A DNA stretch of 64,000 nt from Pararoseomonas baculiformis (GCF_017813395.1 NZ_JAGIZB010000003.1:124001-188000); one strand, 5' to 3'. Positions 9,556 to 18,659 are shown, counted from the stretch's first letter. Translations and numbers: made by a program. Notes: generated by a model not told the origin, from the letters alone.

Positions 9556-10128
9556 TCAGGCGGTGTGGGTCGCGGGGCGCGTGGGCGACTCCGCAGGGGT
9601 GTCCACGCCAGCAGGGGGCGAGGGATTCGCGACGGGGTCAGGGCCGCTGGCCACAGTCTCTGGCCCGGCGCCGGGGCCGAAGGCTTCCGGGGCCGTGGGG
9701 GCGGGATCCGGCGCGCCGGCGCTGGCCGTCACCTCGGCGCCGGGGGTGGTCGCATCCATCGGGGGCGGCGAGTCAGGCAGCGCGGCTTCCGTCCCGGCGG
9801 CCGGGGCAGCGTCGGATGTCGGCGGCGGCGGGGCGCGGAAGGGATCGTCGCGGAAGGTGCGGGTGATCGAGCCGTCCTCGTCCACTGCCTTCTCGATGGT
9901 GGATTTCAGGTCGAAGCTGCGGATGTCGCGGATCTGGTCGCGCACGTCCTCCAGCTTCGCCTCGCGCACCACCTCGTCCAGGTGTCCCTGGAACTCGCCG
10001 GCCATGCGGCGCAGCTTCTGGATGCCGCGGGCGACGCCGCGTACGGCGTCCGGAAGGTCCTTCGGGCCGATCACCACCACCGCCACCACGGCGATCAGCG
10101 CGATCTCGGTCCAGGCGAGGTCGAACAT
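9556..10128 (-). CDS. tatB: Sec-independent protein translocase TatB
   Basis: A 190-residue protein: one N-terminal transmembrane helix (MFDLAWTEIALIAVVAVVVIG), the hinge PKDLPDAVRGVARG, an amphipathic helix, then an Ala/Pro/Gly-rich acidic tail from about residue 100. With TatC it forms the signal-peptide receptor. GGAG lies four bases upstream of the ATG. In most alphaproteobacteria tatA sits just upstream; here only 170 bases with no suitable frame separate tatB from scpB, so tatA must be elsewhere. Confidence 0.93.
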   Translation of the reverse strand: MFDLAWTEIALIAVVAVVVIGPKDLPDAVRGVARGIQKLRRMAGEFQGHLDEVVREAKLEDVRDQIRDIRSFDLKSTIEKAVDEDGSITRTFRDDPFRAPPPPTSDAAPAAGTEAALPDSPPPMDATTPGAEVTASAGAPDPAPTAPEAFGPGAGPETVASGPDPVANPSPPAGVDTPAESPTRPATHTA

Positions 10129-10298
10129 GTCTCTCCGATCACCCGGGACGGGTTGCCGGCCCCCTGGATGGGATGCGGCCGGTCCCTTGCGGGGTCGTCT
10201 CCGTTAGCAGAACTCGCCCGCACCACAAATGGGGCGGGCCTTTAAGATGGGCGCATGAAGCGCCGGATGGAAGCCGCGCGGCGGCGTCTTGCAGGAGG

Positions 10299-11066
10299 TT
10301 AACCAGGCGGCGCCGGCTGTTCGGGCAGGGGCAGGCCGGGTTCCGGCAACAATTCCTCACGCTTGGGCAGGTCGCGCAGCGATGCCAGGCCGAACTGTTC
10401 CAGGAAGCGGGGGGTGGTGGCCCAGAGGGTCGGGCGCCCCGGAGCCTCTTTCTTGCCGCGCGGGGCCACCAGCCCATTCTCCAGCAGCAGCTCAAGCGTG
10501 GTCTGGGACAGGGCCGTGCCGCGAATCTCCTCGATCTCGGCCCTGGTCACCGGCTGGTGCCAGGCGATGATCGCCAGTGCCTCCATCGCGACGCGCGGCA
10601 GCCGGCGTGGCATCTCGACCACCCTGGTCAGGGCTGGGGCAAGGTCCTCCGCCGTGCGGAACGCGTATCCCCCGGCGACATGCGACAGGGTGACGCCCCG
10701 TCCCGCATATTCGGCGCCCAGTGCGGCGAGCACGGCGGTGGCGCTGATGCCCTGGGGCAGCAGCGGCGCGAGGCGGGCGGCGGTGACCGGCGTGGCCGAG
10801 GCGAAGACCAGGGCTTCGGCGATGCGGATGGCTTCGCGTGAAGGCGGAAGTTCCGCCTCCGCCTCTCCGCGCTCGGCGGGGCCGGCCGAGTCGCCTTCCT
10901 CCGTTTCCGCGTCGCGGGGGTCCGGCGGGGTCTCCCCGGAGAGGGCGGCGCCTTCGGAGGAAGGCACTTCCGGCGCGGCCGGAGCCGCATCGCCGGGCAG
11001 GCCAGGCGTGCCGGTTTCGTCCCGGGCCTCGGCGGCGGCAGGTTGCTCTTCGGGCTCAGGCTGCAT
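10299..11066 (-). CDS. scpB: Segregation and condensation protein B
   Basis: A 255-residue protein: an acidic, Pro/Ala-rich leader of about 75 residues, then the two winged-helix domains of ScpB (SREAIRIAEALVFAS... through AIIAWHQPVTRAEIEEIRG and LLENGLVAPRGKKEAPGRP). ScpB dimers bind ScpA and the Smc ATPase to organise the chromosome. The ATG at 11066 (MQPEPEEQ) is chosen; the open frame further upstream lies wholly inside scpA and is a shadow. It overlaps the scpA stop by 11 bases, so the two are coupled. Confidence 0.94.
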   Translation of the reverse strand: MQPEPEEQPAAAEARDETGTPGLPGDAAPAAPEVPSSEGAALSGETPPDPRDAETEEGDSAGPAERGEAEAELPPSREAIRIAEALVFASATPVTAARLAPLLPQGISATAVLAALGAEYAGRGVTLSHVAGGYAFRTAEDLAPALTRVVEMPRRLPRVAMEALAIIAWHQPVTRAEIEEIRGTALSQTTLELLLENGLVAPRGKKEAPGRPTLWATTPRFLEQFGLASLRDLPKREELLPEPGLPLPEQPAPPG

Positions 11067-11847
11067 CGGCGCTCTGGCTCTCCTCAACCGGGGTCGAGGT
11101 CTGCGCGGCGCCGGGCTGGGGGCGCAGCAGGATGGGGGCGAAAGGCGCGTCCTGGCGGAGCTCAGCCAGGCCGGTCTTGGCCATTTCGAGCCCGGCGACG
11201 AGGGTGCTGGCCAGGGCCGCGCGACGCTCGGTGAGGTCCATCTCGGCTTCCGGCAGGAAACCCGAAAGCTCCGCCCAACCGGGGCTGTGCCCGACGAGGC
11301 GGCGCAGCCGGGCCAGCGCGTCCTGCACGGTCCAGATCTTCCGCGGCTTCGGGCGATAGGGCCGGCGCGCCGCGGCCCGCCGGAGCACGTCGGCATAGGC
11401 GCGGAGCAGGCCGGGAAGGTCCGCCGCCAGGGCGGAGCGGTCCTCCAGTACCAGGTTCTCCGGCGCACCGCGCGCGAGCATGTCCCGCCCGAGGAAGGGC
11501 CGCTGCCCGAGCCAGGCGGCGGCCTCCCGCATCCGCTCCAGTTCCCGCAGCCGGTCCGCGAGGGCCTCGGCCAGGGCCTCCGCGTCCTGCTCGGCCTCCA
11601 GGTCCTCCGGCAGGAGCAGGCGTGACTTCAGCCAGGCGAGCCATGCGGCCATCACCAGCCAGTCCGCCGCGATCTCCAGCCGCACGCGCCGCGCGCCCTC
11701 GATCACAGCCAGGTACTGGTCCACCAGGGAAAGGATGGAGATCCGGGCGATATCCACCTTCTGCGCCCGGGCGAGGTCGAGGAGCAGGTCCAGCGGCCCC
11801 TCGAACCCCTCCAGCGTGACGACCAGGGAGGGCTCGGCCGTGCTCAT
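11056..11847 (-). CDS. scpA: Segregation and condensation protein A (kleisin)
   Basis: A 263-residue kleisin with the diagnostic N-terminus VTLEGFEGPLDLLLDLARAQKVDIARI and the SLVDQYLAV helix, a middle basic segment, and a C-terminal winged-helix region ending in DAPFAPILL..QPG. It bridges Smc heads and binds ScpB. Its start codon overlaps the stop of the upstream M50 protease (ATGA, 11844-11847), and its end overlaps scpB. Confidence 0.96.
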   Translation of the reverse strand: MSTAEPSLVVTLEGFEGPLDLLLDLARAQKVDIARISILSLVDQYLAVIEGARRVRLEIAADWLVMAAWLAWLKSRLLLPEDLEAEQDAEALAEALADRLRELERMREAAAWLGQRPFLGRDMLARGAPENLVLEDRSALAADLPGLLRAYADVLRRAAARRPYRPKPRKIWTVQDALARLRRLVGHSPGWAELSGFLPEAEMDLTERRAALASTLVAGLEMAKTGLAELRQDAPFAPILLRPQPGAAQTSTPVEESQSADAA

Positions 11848-12533
11848 CCGCCATGCCCCGTCACGGCCAGGATGAAGCGCGCCCCGGGCAGCACCACCGC
11901 GCTCACCAGGGATCGCAGCGGGTCGAAGCCGGGCACGGCCATCGGCACCAGGAAGAGCACGCCCAGCACGATGAACAGCCCGGCCCGCTCCAGCCGCAGG
12001 AAGGGAATGCCGATGACCGGAGGAAGCAGCCCGCCGAGGATGCGCCCCCCGTCCAGGGGCGGAATGGGCAGGAGGTTGAAGGCCGCCAGGACGAGGTTGC
12101 CGATCAGCGAGAGGATCAGGAATCCCTCGATCCAGTCGAGGAAGTTGTCCCCGCCTGGCCCCTGGAGCGGGTGCAGCAGGATGGCGGCGGCAACGGCCAG
12201 GGCGACATTGATCGCCGGGCCGGCCGCGGCCACGAGCACCATGCCGAAGCGCGGGTTCCGCAGCGCCATGATGTTCACGGGCACCGGCTTCGCCCAGCCG
12301 AACATCACGTCCACCCGCCCGGAGACGAGAAGCTGCGAGATCAGCAGGAGCCCCGGAACCAGCAGGGTTCCCACAGGATCCACATGGCGAAGCGGGTTGA
12401 GGGAGAGGCGCCCCATGCGGGCGGCCGTGTCGTCGCCCAGGGCACGGGCGGCATAGCCATGCGCCGCCTCGTGCAGGGTGATCGCGAGAATGGCGGCGAG
12501 CGCCGCCGCCGCGAAGTCGGGAAGCCAGTCCAT
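11844..12533 (-). CDS. Site-2 protease family (M50) integral membrane zinc protease
   Basis: A 229-residue membrane protein with about five helices. The zinc motif HEAAH (residues 21-25) lies in the first helix, and a DGGRILGGLL motif in a later helix supplies the third ligand. LNPLRHVDPVGT and FGWAKPVPVN are typical of the small, PDZ-less M50B subgroup. Such proteases cut transmembrane substrates; the target here is unknown. It sits between nagZ (5-base gap) and scpA (4-base overlap), suggesting co-expression with cell-wall recycling and chromosome genes. Confidence 0.92.
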   Translation of the reverse strand: MDWLPDFAAAALAAILAITLHEAAHGYAARALGDDTAARMGRLSLNPLRHVDPVGTLLVPGLLLISQLLVSGRVDVMFGWAKPVPVNIMALRNPRFGMVLVAAAGPAINVALAVAAAILLHPLQGPGGDNFLDWIEGFLILSLIGNLVLAAFNLLPIPPLDGGRILGGLLPPVIGIPFLRLERAGLFIVLGVLFLVPMAVPGFDPLRSLVSAVVLPGARFILAVTGHGG

Positions 12534-12538
12534 GCGCG

Positions 12539-13552
12539 TCAGGCGTCAGTCAGCGCGTGCGGCAGGGCGGGGCTGGGCGTGGTGGCTGCCGCGGCGCGGG
12601 CGGGCGGGCGGGCCGCCAGCGCGGCCTGCCGGGCGGCGGCCGTCCGCGCCTGCGCGGCCTCGGTCAGGACCGGGCAGTCCCGCAGCAGGGCCGCCGTTTC
12701 CTCCAGCACGCCGTTGCAGTGGAGGACGAGGTCGCAGCCCGCAGCGAGCGAGGCTTCCGCGAGGCGAGCGCCGAATCCGTTCAGAGCTCCCATCACCAGA
12801 TCGTCGGATACCAGCACGCCGTCAAACCCGATCTCTCCCCGGATGATCTCCCCGATCAGGCTCGGGGAAAGGGTGGCGGGGCGGTCCGGATCGATAGCGG
12901 TATAGGTCACATGCGCCGTCATGGCCCAGAGATGCCGCCCGGCATCCCGGGCGCAGACCTCGCGGAAAGGCGCGATATCGGCCGCGAGCGTCGCCCGGTC
13001 GGCCTCCACGCGTGGCAGATCGATATGGCTGTCGGCATTCGCGCGGCCATGGCCGGGGATGTGCTTGATGACAGGCACGCAGCCCGCCGCCATCAGCCCC
13101 TCGATCCAGGCCTCGCCAAGCCGCGCCACTTCGGCCGGATCCGTGGAGAAGGCACGGTCCCCGATCACTTCATGGGCGCCGGGCACGCGCAGGTCCAGGC
13201 AGGGGGCGCAGACCACGTCGAGCCCCATGGCGGCGCAATGCGCGCCGAGCAGCGCAGCATTCGCACCTGCCCGGGCCGCCGGCTCGCCTTCGAACCGCGC
13301 CGGCGGGGGGAAGGAGGGCCAGTAGGGCGGGCGCAGCCGAGCGACGCGGCCGCCCTCCTGGTCCACCAGAACCGGTGCGTCCTGCCCCAGGATCTCCCGG
13401 ATGTCAGAGGTAAGGTTCGAGAGCTGTGCCGGGTTGTCCACGTTGCGGCGGAACAGGATCACCCCGGCCGGCGGGGTGGCGCGCAACAGGGCGGCCTCCT
13501 CCCCGGTGAGGGAAAGCCCGGAAAGGCCGGTGATGGCCGCGCGGGGCCTCAT
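12539..13552 (-). CDS. nagZ: Beta-N-acetylhexosaminidase NagZ (GH3)
   Basis: A 337-residue glycoside hydrolase family 3 enzyme. It has GVILFRRNVDNPAQL near the N-terminus, VDQEGGRVARL, and the catalytic NagZ loop KHIPGHGRANADSH with the His/Asp pair, followed by VSDDLVMGAL carrying the nucleophilic Asp. It removes N-acetylglucosamine from anhydro-muropeptides in peptidoglycan recycling. The ATG at 13552 overlaps the SPOR gene stop (ATGA). The upstream in-frame extension lies inside the SPOR gene and is not coding. The C-terminal 40 residues are a low-complexity Ala/Pro tail. Confidence 0.95.
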   Translation of the reverse strand: MRPRAAITGLSGLSLTGEEAALLRATPPAGVILFRRNVDNPAQLSNLTSDIREILGQDAPVLVDQEGGRVARLRPPYWPSFPPPARFEGEPAARAGANAALLGAHCAAMGLDVVCAPCLDLRVPGAHEVIGDRAFSTDPAEVARLGEAWIEGLMAAGCVPVIKHIPGHGRANADSHIDLPRVEADRATLAADIAPFREVCARDAGRHLWAMTAHVTYTAIDPDRPATLSPSLIGEIIRGEIGFDGVLVSDDLVMGALNGFGARLAEASLAAGCDLVLHCNGVLEETAALLRDCPVLTEAAQARTAAARQAALAARPPARAAAATTPSPALPHALTDA

Positions 13553-14439
13553 CCGCCGATCACCGCGCAGGGCGCGCCCTTCGCCTTGGCTGCGGTGCAG
13601 AGCGCCTGCGCCGCGCGTGCGTCGGGGAGGCCGCCGGTGCGGATCCGCCACATCGGCGGCAGGTCGCCCCGGTCAACCCGGGTGATGACGGGCTGGCGCC
13701 CGGCGAGCTCGGGGATGCGGCCCTGCAAACGGTTCCATTCCCCCTGCGCCGCCTCTTCGGAGGTGACGGCGCCGAGCTGGACGACGAAGCGGCCGCCCCG
13801 CGCGGGAGCATTGGCCGGAAGCGGCGGCGGCGTGATGGCGGGTGGCTGGGCCGGCTGCGCCGTGGCCGCAGGGCTGGCCGGCGGGGGAGCATCCGGCTGC
13901 GCCGACGCGGCGGGAGCCGGAGGACGGGCCTGTCCCTGGGTCCCAAGGCTTGGGTTCACCAGGCCGGGCCGGGCCGGCACGGCGTCCGGCTGCGCAGCCG
14001 GAGGGGTTGCGGGCGGCGCCGGCGCGGCTGCCGCGGAAGCCTGAAGCTGGGCCTGGGCTTGCGCCTGCTGGGCGCGGGCCGCGGCCTGGCGGAGGGCGTT
14101 GATGTCAGGCCTCTCAGCCTCGGGCGTCAGCCGGGCCGTACCGTTCGGCTGGGCGGCCCCGTGGCGGCGCGCGCTTTCGAAAATGCGCTCATCCTGGTTG
14201 GCGACGCGCATCCCTCCGGGATCATCCGGCTTCACGCGGATCGGGCGGGAATCGGCCTCGATCGTCGGCACGCCCTGGTTCACGGCGCGTGACACGCCCC
14301 AGACCACGCCGCCGCCGATGGCCGCTGCCCCCAGAACGGCGCCCGCCACGGCGATCATGCGCCAGGGCACCTGGAAGCCCGCCCCCAAACCCCTCCGGGG
14401 CGGGCGGACCCGATAGCTTGGAACCGAGAAATCGCTCAC
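13549..14439 (-). CDS. SPOR-domain cell-envelope protein
   Basis: A 296-residue protein with a short cytosolic N-terminus, one transmembrane helix at about 28-50 (MIAVAGAVLGAAAIGGGVV), a long periplasmic Ala/Pro/Gln-rich linker, and a C-terminal SPOR domain (RFVVQLGAVTSEEAAQ... to the end). SPOR domains bind denuded septal peptidoglycan, so a division-site role is likely. I start it at the GTG at 14439, which overlaps the argS stop (GTGA) and has AGGAG six bases upstream; the longer open frame lies inside argS. Position between argS and nagZ is standard in alphaproteobacteria. Confidence 0.9.
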   Translation of the reverse strand: MSDFSVPSYRVRPPRRGLGAGFQVPWRMIAVAGAVLGAAAIGGGVVWGVSRAVNQGVPTIEADSRPIRVKPDDPGGMRVANQDERIFESARRHGAAQPNGTARLTPEAERPDINALRQAAARAQQAQAQAQLQASAAAAPAPPATPPAAQPDAVPARPGLVNPSLGTQGQARPPAPAASAQPDAPPPASPAATAQPAQPPAITPPPLPANAPARGGRFVVQLGAVTSEEAAQGEWNRLQGRIPELAGRQPVITRVDRGDLPPMWRIRTGGLPDARAAQALCTAAKAKGAPCAVIGG

Positions 14440-16205
14440 CGCATCTCCTCGACGGGCGTCACCCCCATGACCGCCAGGCCCGAGCGGATAACCATGGCCG
14501 TGGCCGCGACGAGGGCAAGCCTCGCGCGGGTGGCCTCCGGTTCCCCCTCCCGGATGAAACGCAACGTCGCGTCGTCGCGCCCCCGGTTCCACAGTAGATG
14601 AAAATCGGCGGCCAAGTCATGGAGAAAGAACGCGATCCGGTGCGGCTCGCGCGCCAGGGCGGCGCCTTCCACGGTGCGCGGCCAGGCCGTGAGGCGGCGG
14701 ATCAGCGCCATTTCCGCGGGATCGGAAAGCGCTTCCAGCGGCGCGGCAGCCAGTTCCGCCGCGGCGGGGTCGCCGGCCTGGCGCAGAACGCTGCGGCAGC
14801 GTGCATGGGCGTACTGGACATAGAAGACCGGATTGTCGCGCGACTGCTGGACAACCGCGTCCAGGTCGAACTCCATCTGCGCATCGGCCTTGCGCGTGAG
14901 CATGGTGAAGCGCACGGCGTCGCGGCCCACCTCGTCGATCAGGTCGCGCAGGGTGACGTAGGTGCCGGCGCGCTTGGACATGCGCACGGGCTGGCCGCCC
15001 TTCACCACCTTCACGATCTGCGCCAGCACCACGTCGAAGGCGACGGGCTTCTCCGAGGAGAGTGCCGCCACCGCCGCCTTCATGCGCGGGACATACCCGC
15101 CATGATCGGCGCCCCATACCTGCACCAGCTCGTCGAAGCCGCGCGCGATCTTGTCGGCATGGTTGCCGATATCATTGGCGAAGTAGGTGTTGGTGCCGTC
15201 GCTCTTGCGCAGCGGGCGGTCCACGTCGTCGCCGAACTCGGTGGAGCGGAACAGGGTCTGCTCGCGCGGCTCCCAGTCATCCGGCAGCTTGCCCTTCGGC
15301 GGCTCCAGCACGCCCTCATACACCAGCCCGCGCGCGGCGAGATCGGCGATGGCGCAATCCGCGGCGCCGCTTTGCACGAGCGCGGCCTCGCTGATGAAGA
15401 TGTCGTGCTGCACGCCCAGCGCGGCGAGATCCTCGCGGATTTCGGCCATCATCGCATCCACGGTGAACCCGCGCACGGTGTCGAGCCAGAGCGCCGCATC
15501 GGCCGGGGCCGCCCCCGGGGCCAGGCTGTCGCCGAACTTCGCCTTCAGCGCCTCGCCCACCGGGATGAGGTATTCGCCGCGATATTGCAGCCCGCCGGGG
15601 ATGCCGGCCGCGAACTCATCCTCGGTCAGCGCCGTGCCCAGCGCCTGGAGGTATCGCCAATAGGCCGCCCAGGCGAGCGCCTGCACCTGTGCCCCGGCAT
15701 CGTTGATGTAGTATTCCTTGGTGACCTGCCAGCCCGCCTTGAAGAGCAGGTTGGAGAGCGCATCGCCCACCACGGCGCCGCGGCAATGGCCCACATGCAT
15801 GGGGCCGGTCGGGTTCGCGGAGACATACTCCACATCCACCTTGCGGCCGCCCCCGGTGGTTCCGTCGCCATAGGCCTCGCCCGCCTTCAGCACGATGGGC
15901 AGCTGCGCGCGCAGCAGCGACTCCTCCAGCCGCAGGTTCACGAAGCCTGGGCCGGCCGGCGCCGCGCTGACGATGCCCTCCCGCGCGGAAAGCCGGGCCG
16001 AAAGGTCCTGCGCCACCTTCTGCGGCGGCATGCGCGCGGGCTTGGCGACCACCAGCGCGGCATTGGTCGCCATATCCCCATGGCTGGGGTCGCGCGGCGG
16101 CTCCACCAGCACGCGGGCGAGCAATTCCTCCGGCAGGTCGGGCAGCAGCGCGCGAAGCTCGGTCACGACCGCATCGCGGATCGTGCGGAAAATATCGTGG
16201 GTCAT
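14436..16205 (-). CDS. argS: Arginyl-tRNA synthetase
   Basis: A 589-residue class I synthetase. The HIGH-like motif appears as MHVGHCRGA after YVSANPTGP, and the KMSKS equivalent as VRMSKRAGTYV. The N-terminal Arg-tRNA additional domain and the C-terminal DALR anticodon-binding domain (YVQYAHARCRSVLRQ onward) are present. It charges tRNA-Arg; a tRNA-Arg (TCT) lies about 7.5 kb downstream on the same strand. It is eight bases after dgt and coupled to the SPOR gene. Confidence 0.98.
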   Translation of the reverse strand: MTHDIFRTIRDAVVTELRALLPDLPEELLARVLVEPPRDPSHGDMATNAALVVAKPARMPPQKVAQDLSARLSAREGIVSAAPAGPGFVNLRLEESLLRAQLPIVLKAGEAYGDGTTGGGRKVDVEYVSANPTGPMHVGHCRGAVVGDALSNLLFKAGWQVTKEYYINDAGAQVQALAWAAYWRYLQALGTALTEDEFAAGIPGGLQYRGEYLIPVGEALKAKFGDSLAPGAAPADAALWLDTVRGFTVDAMMAEIREDLAALGVQHDIFISEAALVQSGAADCAIADLAARGLVYEGVLEPPKGKLPDDWEPREQTLFRSTEFGDDVDRPLRKSDGTNTYFANDIGNHADKIARGFDELVQVWGADHGGYVPRMKAAVAALSSEKPVAFDVVLAQIVKVVKGGQPVRMSKRAGTYVTLRDLIDEVGRDAVRFTMLTRKADAQMEFDLDAVVQQSRDNPVFYVQYAHARCRSVLRQAGDPAAAELAAAPLEALSDPAEMALIRRLTAWPRTVEGAALAREPHRIAFFLHDLAADFHLLWNRGRDDATLRFIREGEPEATRARLALVAATAMVIRSGLAVMGVTPVEEMR

Positions 16206-16212
16206 GTCGTGT

Positions 16213-17418
16213 TCAGCCGGGGATGTTGGGGTCCGTCAGGCGACGGTGTTCTTCGAGCGCGAATTTGTCGGTCATGCCGGCCAGCCAGTCGCAGACGGCG
16301 CGGGCAGCGCTGGGCGATCCCGCCTCCCCTGCCCGCTTGGCCCAGATGGGCGGCAGCATGTCGGGCTGCCCGTGCAGCAGGGAGAACATCACCTGCAGCA
16401 CGCGCTTCGACTTCAGCGAGGTGCGGTTGACGCGCCAGTGGCGGTACATCCGGCCGAAGAGAAAGTCGCGCGTCTCCTGGTTCAGCGCGCGCATCCGGTC
16501 GGAAAAGAAGATTACGGGCTGCGAGGCCTTCCGGATGTCCTCCACGCTCCTGGGCCGCAGGGCGGCGATGCGGCGGCGCGACTCCTCCACCACGTCCATG
16601 ATCATCGCGTTGATCACGCGCCGGATGATCTCGCTCGCCACCCGGTCGGGCGGCGCATCGGCGGGGATGGAGGCCATGGCCTGGTCCCGTGCCATGGCGA
16701 TCAGGGGCAGGCTGCAGACCTCATCCAGCGTGAACAGGCCGGCACGGAGCCCGTCATCCAGGTCGTGGTTGTTGTAGGCGATGTCGTCCGCGATGGCGGC
16801 CGCCTGGGCCTCGGCGCTGGCATGGCAATGCAGCTCCAGATCGTGCCGGGCCGAGTATTCCGCGATATAGGGCGGCGGGCGGCGCAGCGGGCCATTGTGC
16901 TTGGCCAGCCCTTCCAGCGTCTCCCAGGTGAGGTTCAGCCCGTCGAAGCCGGCATAGCGATGCTCCAGCAGCGTCACGGCCTTCAGGGACTGGGCATTGT
17001 GGTCATAGCCACCCCAGGCGCGCATCACGCCGTTCAGCGCCTCCTCCCCGGCATGGCCGAAGGGCGGGTGGCCCAGGTCATGCGCCAGGGCCAGGGCCTC
17101 GGCCAGGTCCTCGTCCAGATGAAGCTGCCGCGCCAGGGACCGGGCGATCTGCGCCACCTCGATCGAATGGGTCAGCCGGGTCCGGAAGGCGTCGCCTTCG
17201 TGGAAGATGAAGACCTGGGTCTTGTACTGCAGGCGCCGGAAGGCGGTGGAGTGGATGATCCGGTCCCGGTCCCGCTGGTAAGGCGAGCGCCCGCCCCCGG
17301 AATCCTCCGGATAGAGGCGGCCGCGCGTCGCCCCGGGCTGCACGGCCCAGGGCGCCAGGTCATGCGGGCTGCGCGCGGGGCTGGCGGCCGGCGCGGCTTG
17401 GGGGTCGGGGGCATCCAT
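16213..17418 (-). CDS. dgt: Deoxyguanosinetriphosphate triphosphohydrolase-like protein (HD domain)
   Basis: A 401-residue HD-superfamily phosphohydrolase. YQRDRDRIIHSTAFRRLQYKTQVF and TRLTHSIEVAQIAR are family hallmarks, and the metal site is in LAHDLGHPPFGHAGE. Relatives cleave dGTP or other dNTPs to nucleoside and triphosphate, controlling dNTP pools. I take the ATG at 17418 (MDAPDP); a GTG seven codons upstream is a weaker choice. It heads the minus-strand block and is divergent from erpA, with about 120 bases shared for both promoters. Confidence 0.94.
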   Translation of the reverse strand: MDAPDPQAAPAASPARSPHDLAPWAVQPGATRGRLYPEDSGGGRSPYQRDRDRIIHSTAFRRLQYKTQVFIFHEGDAFRTRLTHSIEVAQIARSLARQLHLDEDLAEALALAHDLGHPPFGHAGEEALNGVMRAWGGYDHNAQSLKAVTLLEHRYAGFDGLNLTWETLEGLAKHNGPLRRPPPYIAEYSARHDLELHCHASAEAQAAAIADDIAYNNHDLDDGLRAGLFTLDEVCSLPLIAMARDQAMASIPADAPPDRVASEIIRRVINAMIMDVVEESRRRIAALRPRSVEDIRKASQPVIFFSDRMRALNQETRDFLFGRMYRHWRVNRTSLKSKRVLQVMFSLLHGQPDMLPPIWAKRAGEAGSPSAARAVCDWLAGMTDKFALEEHRRLTDPNIPG

Positions 17419-17535
17419 GGCTCGCGGGGGCCGTAGCACCCGGTGCGCGCGGGCGGCAAGGCTGGCGCGCGTTGGAGATGCGGGGGGCAGCCCCTATGTT
17501 CACCTCAGATTCGCACGACAGCCGAGGTTCCCCCG

Positions 17536-17877
17536 ATGCCGGATGGCAGCCCCGCCCCCGCCCCTTTCTCCGTCACGCCCTCCGCGCTCGCGCAGGTGTC
17601 CGAGATCGCGGCCTCCCAGGGCCGCCCGGATGCCGGGCTGCGCCTGGCCGTGGAAGCCGGCGGCTGCTCGGGGTTCCAGTACAAGTTCGACCTGGCCGAT
17701 GCGCCGGAGCCGGACGACCTGGTGGTGGAGGGGAAGGTGTTCATCGACCCCGTCTCCCTCGACCTGCTCCGGGGCGCGACCCTGGACTGGGCGGATGAGC
17801 TGATCGGGGCGCATTTCACGGTGAAGAATCCGATCGCCGCCTCCGGCTGCGGCTGCGGCACCTCTTTCGCGATCTGA
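17536..17877 (+). CDS. erpA: Iron-sulfur cluster insertion protein, ErpA/IscA (HesB) family
   Basis: A 113-residue A-type Fe-S carrier. The three conserved cysteines are present: one in EAGGCSGFQYKF and two in ASGCGCGTSF at the C-terminus. These bind a [2Fe-2S] or [4Fe-4S] cluster and pass it to apoproteins; clients in this window could include IlvD and complex I. The start at 17536 has GAGG seven bases upstream; residues before it are not conserved. xthA begins seven bases after its stop, and the dgt/erpA/xthA arrangement is common in alphaproteobacteria. Confidence 0.93.
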   Translation: MPDGSPAPAPFSVTPSALAQVSEIAASQGRPDAGLRLAVEAGGCSGFQYKFDLADAPEPDDLVVEGKVFIDPVSLDLLRGATLDWADELIGAHFTVKNPIAASGCGCGTSFAI

Positions 17878-17884
17878 TCCGCCC

Positions 17885-18655
17885 TTGCGCCTCTGCACCT
17901 TTAATGTGAACTCGGTTCGCAAGCGCGAACCGCATCTGCGGCGCCTGCTTGAGAGGCACGTGCCGGATCTCGTCTTCCTCCAGGAGCTGAAGTGCAAGAC
18001 GGAGGAGTTCCCCGGCGGGGAACTGGCCGGGCTCGGGTACAGCTACCATGCCGTCGGGCAGCCGGGCGGGCGGAACGGCGTGGCCGTGATCGCCCGGATC
18101 CCCTTCGAGGTGGTGGACGAGGCCCTGCCCGGCGGGCTGGACGACAGCCATGCCCGTTTCATCGAGGTGCGGACGGCGGGGATCAACATCGCCGGCATCT
18201 ACCTGCCCAATGGCAATTCGGGCGGCGAGGAAGGCTTCGCCTACAAGATTTCCTGGATGGAGCGGCTGCGCGCGCGGGTGGCGGAGCGCCTGGCCTCCTT
18301 CACGCCCTACGCGGTCCTCGGTGACTTCAATGTCTGCCCGACCGACGAGGATTTCGCCCCGGGCGCCCTGCCCCGCACGGATGCGCTGGTGCGGCCGGAG
18401 AGCCGCGCGGCCTTTCGCGCCATCACCCATCTCGGGATGACGGACGCGCTGCGGGCGCTTCACCCGAAGGACGCCCCCTGGACATACTGGGACTACGGGC
18501 CATCCTTCGAGGCGAACCGCGGGCTGCGGATCGACCACGCGCTGCTGAGCGCCGAGCTGGCGGAGCGGCTCACCGGGGCGAGCGTGGATCTCGCCGCCCG
18601 GTCCGAGGAAAGCCCTTCCGACCATGCGCCGGTCCTTTTCGACCTGGCGGAATGA
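17885..18655 (+). CDS. xthA: Exodeoxyribonuclease III (AP endonuclease)
   Basis: A 256-residue EEP-superfamily nuclease. Visible motifs: FNVNSVRKRE, VFLQELKCK (metal-binding Glu), GIYLPNGN, GDFNVCPTDED, GLRIDHALLS and the terminal SDHAPVLFDL with the catalytic Asp-His pair. It nicks abasic sites and trims 3' ends in base-excision repair. The start is TTG (17885), seven bases after erpA, with no clear ribosome site, so translational coupling to erpA is likely. It converges with the dioxygenase gene with only four bases between stops. Confidence 0.95.
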   Translation: MRLCTFNVNSVRKREPHLRRLLERHVPDLVFLQELKCKTEEFPGGELAGLGYSYHAVGQPGGRNGVAVIARIPFEVVDEALPGGLDDSHARFIEVRTAGINIAGIYLPNGNSGGEEGFAYKISWMERLRARVAERLASFTPYAVLGDFNVCPTDEDFAPGALPRTDALVRPESRAAFRAITHLGMTDALRALHPKDAPWTYWDYGPSFEANRGLRIDHALLSAELAERLTGASVDLAARSEESPSDHAPVLFDLAE

Positions 18656-18659
18656 ACGC

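Noticed and set aside
11067-11468. N-terminal extension of scpB into scpA
   Set aside because: The frame stays open, but the residues are a shadow of scpA and the ScpB domain begins after 11066.
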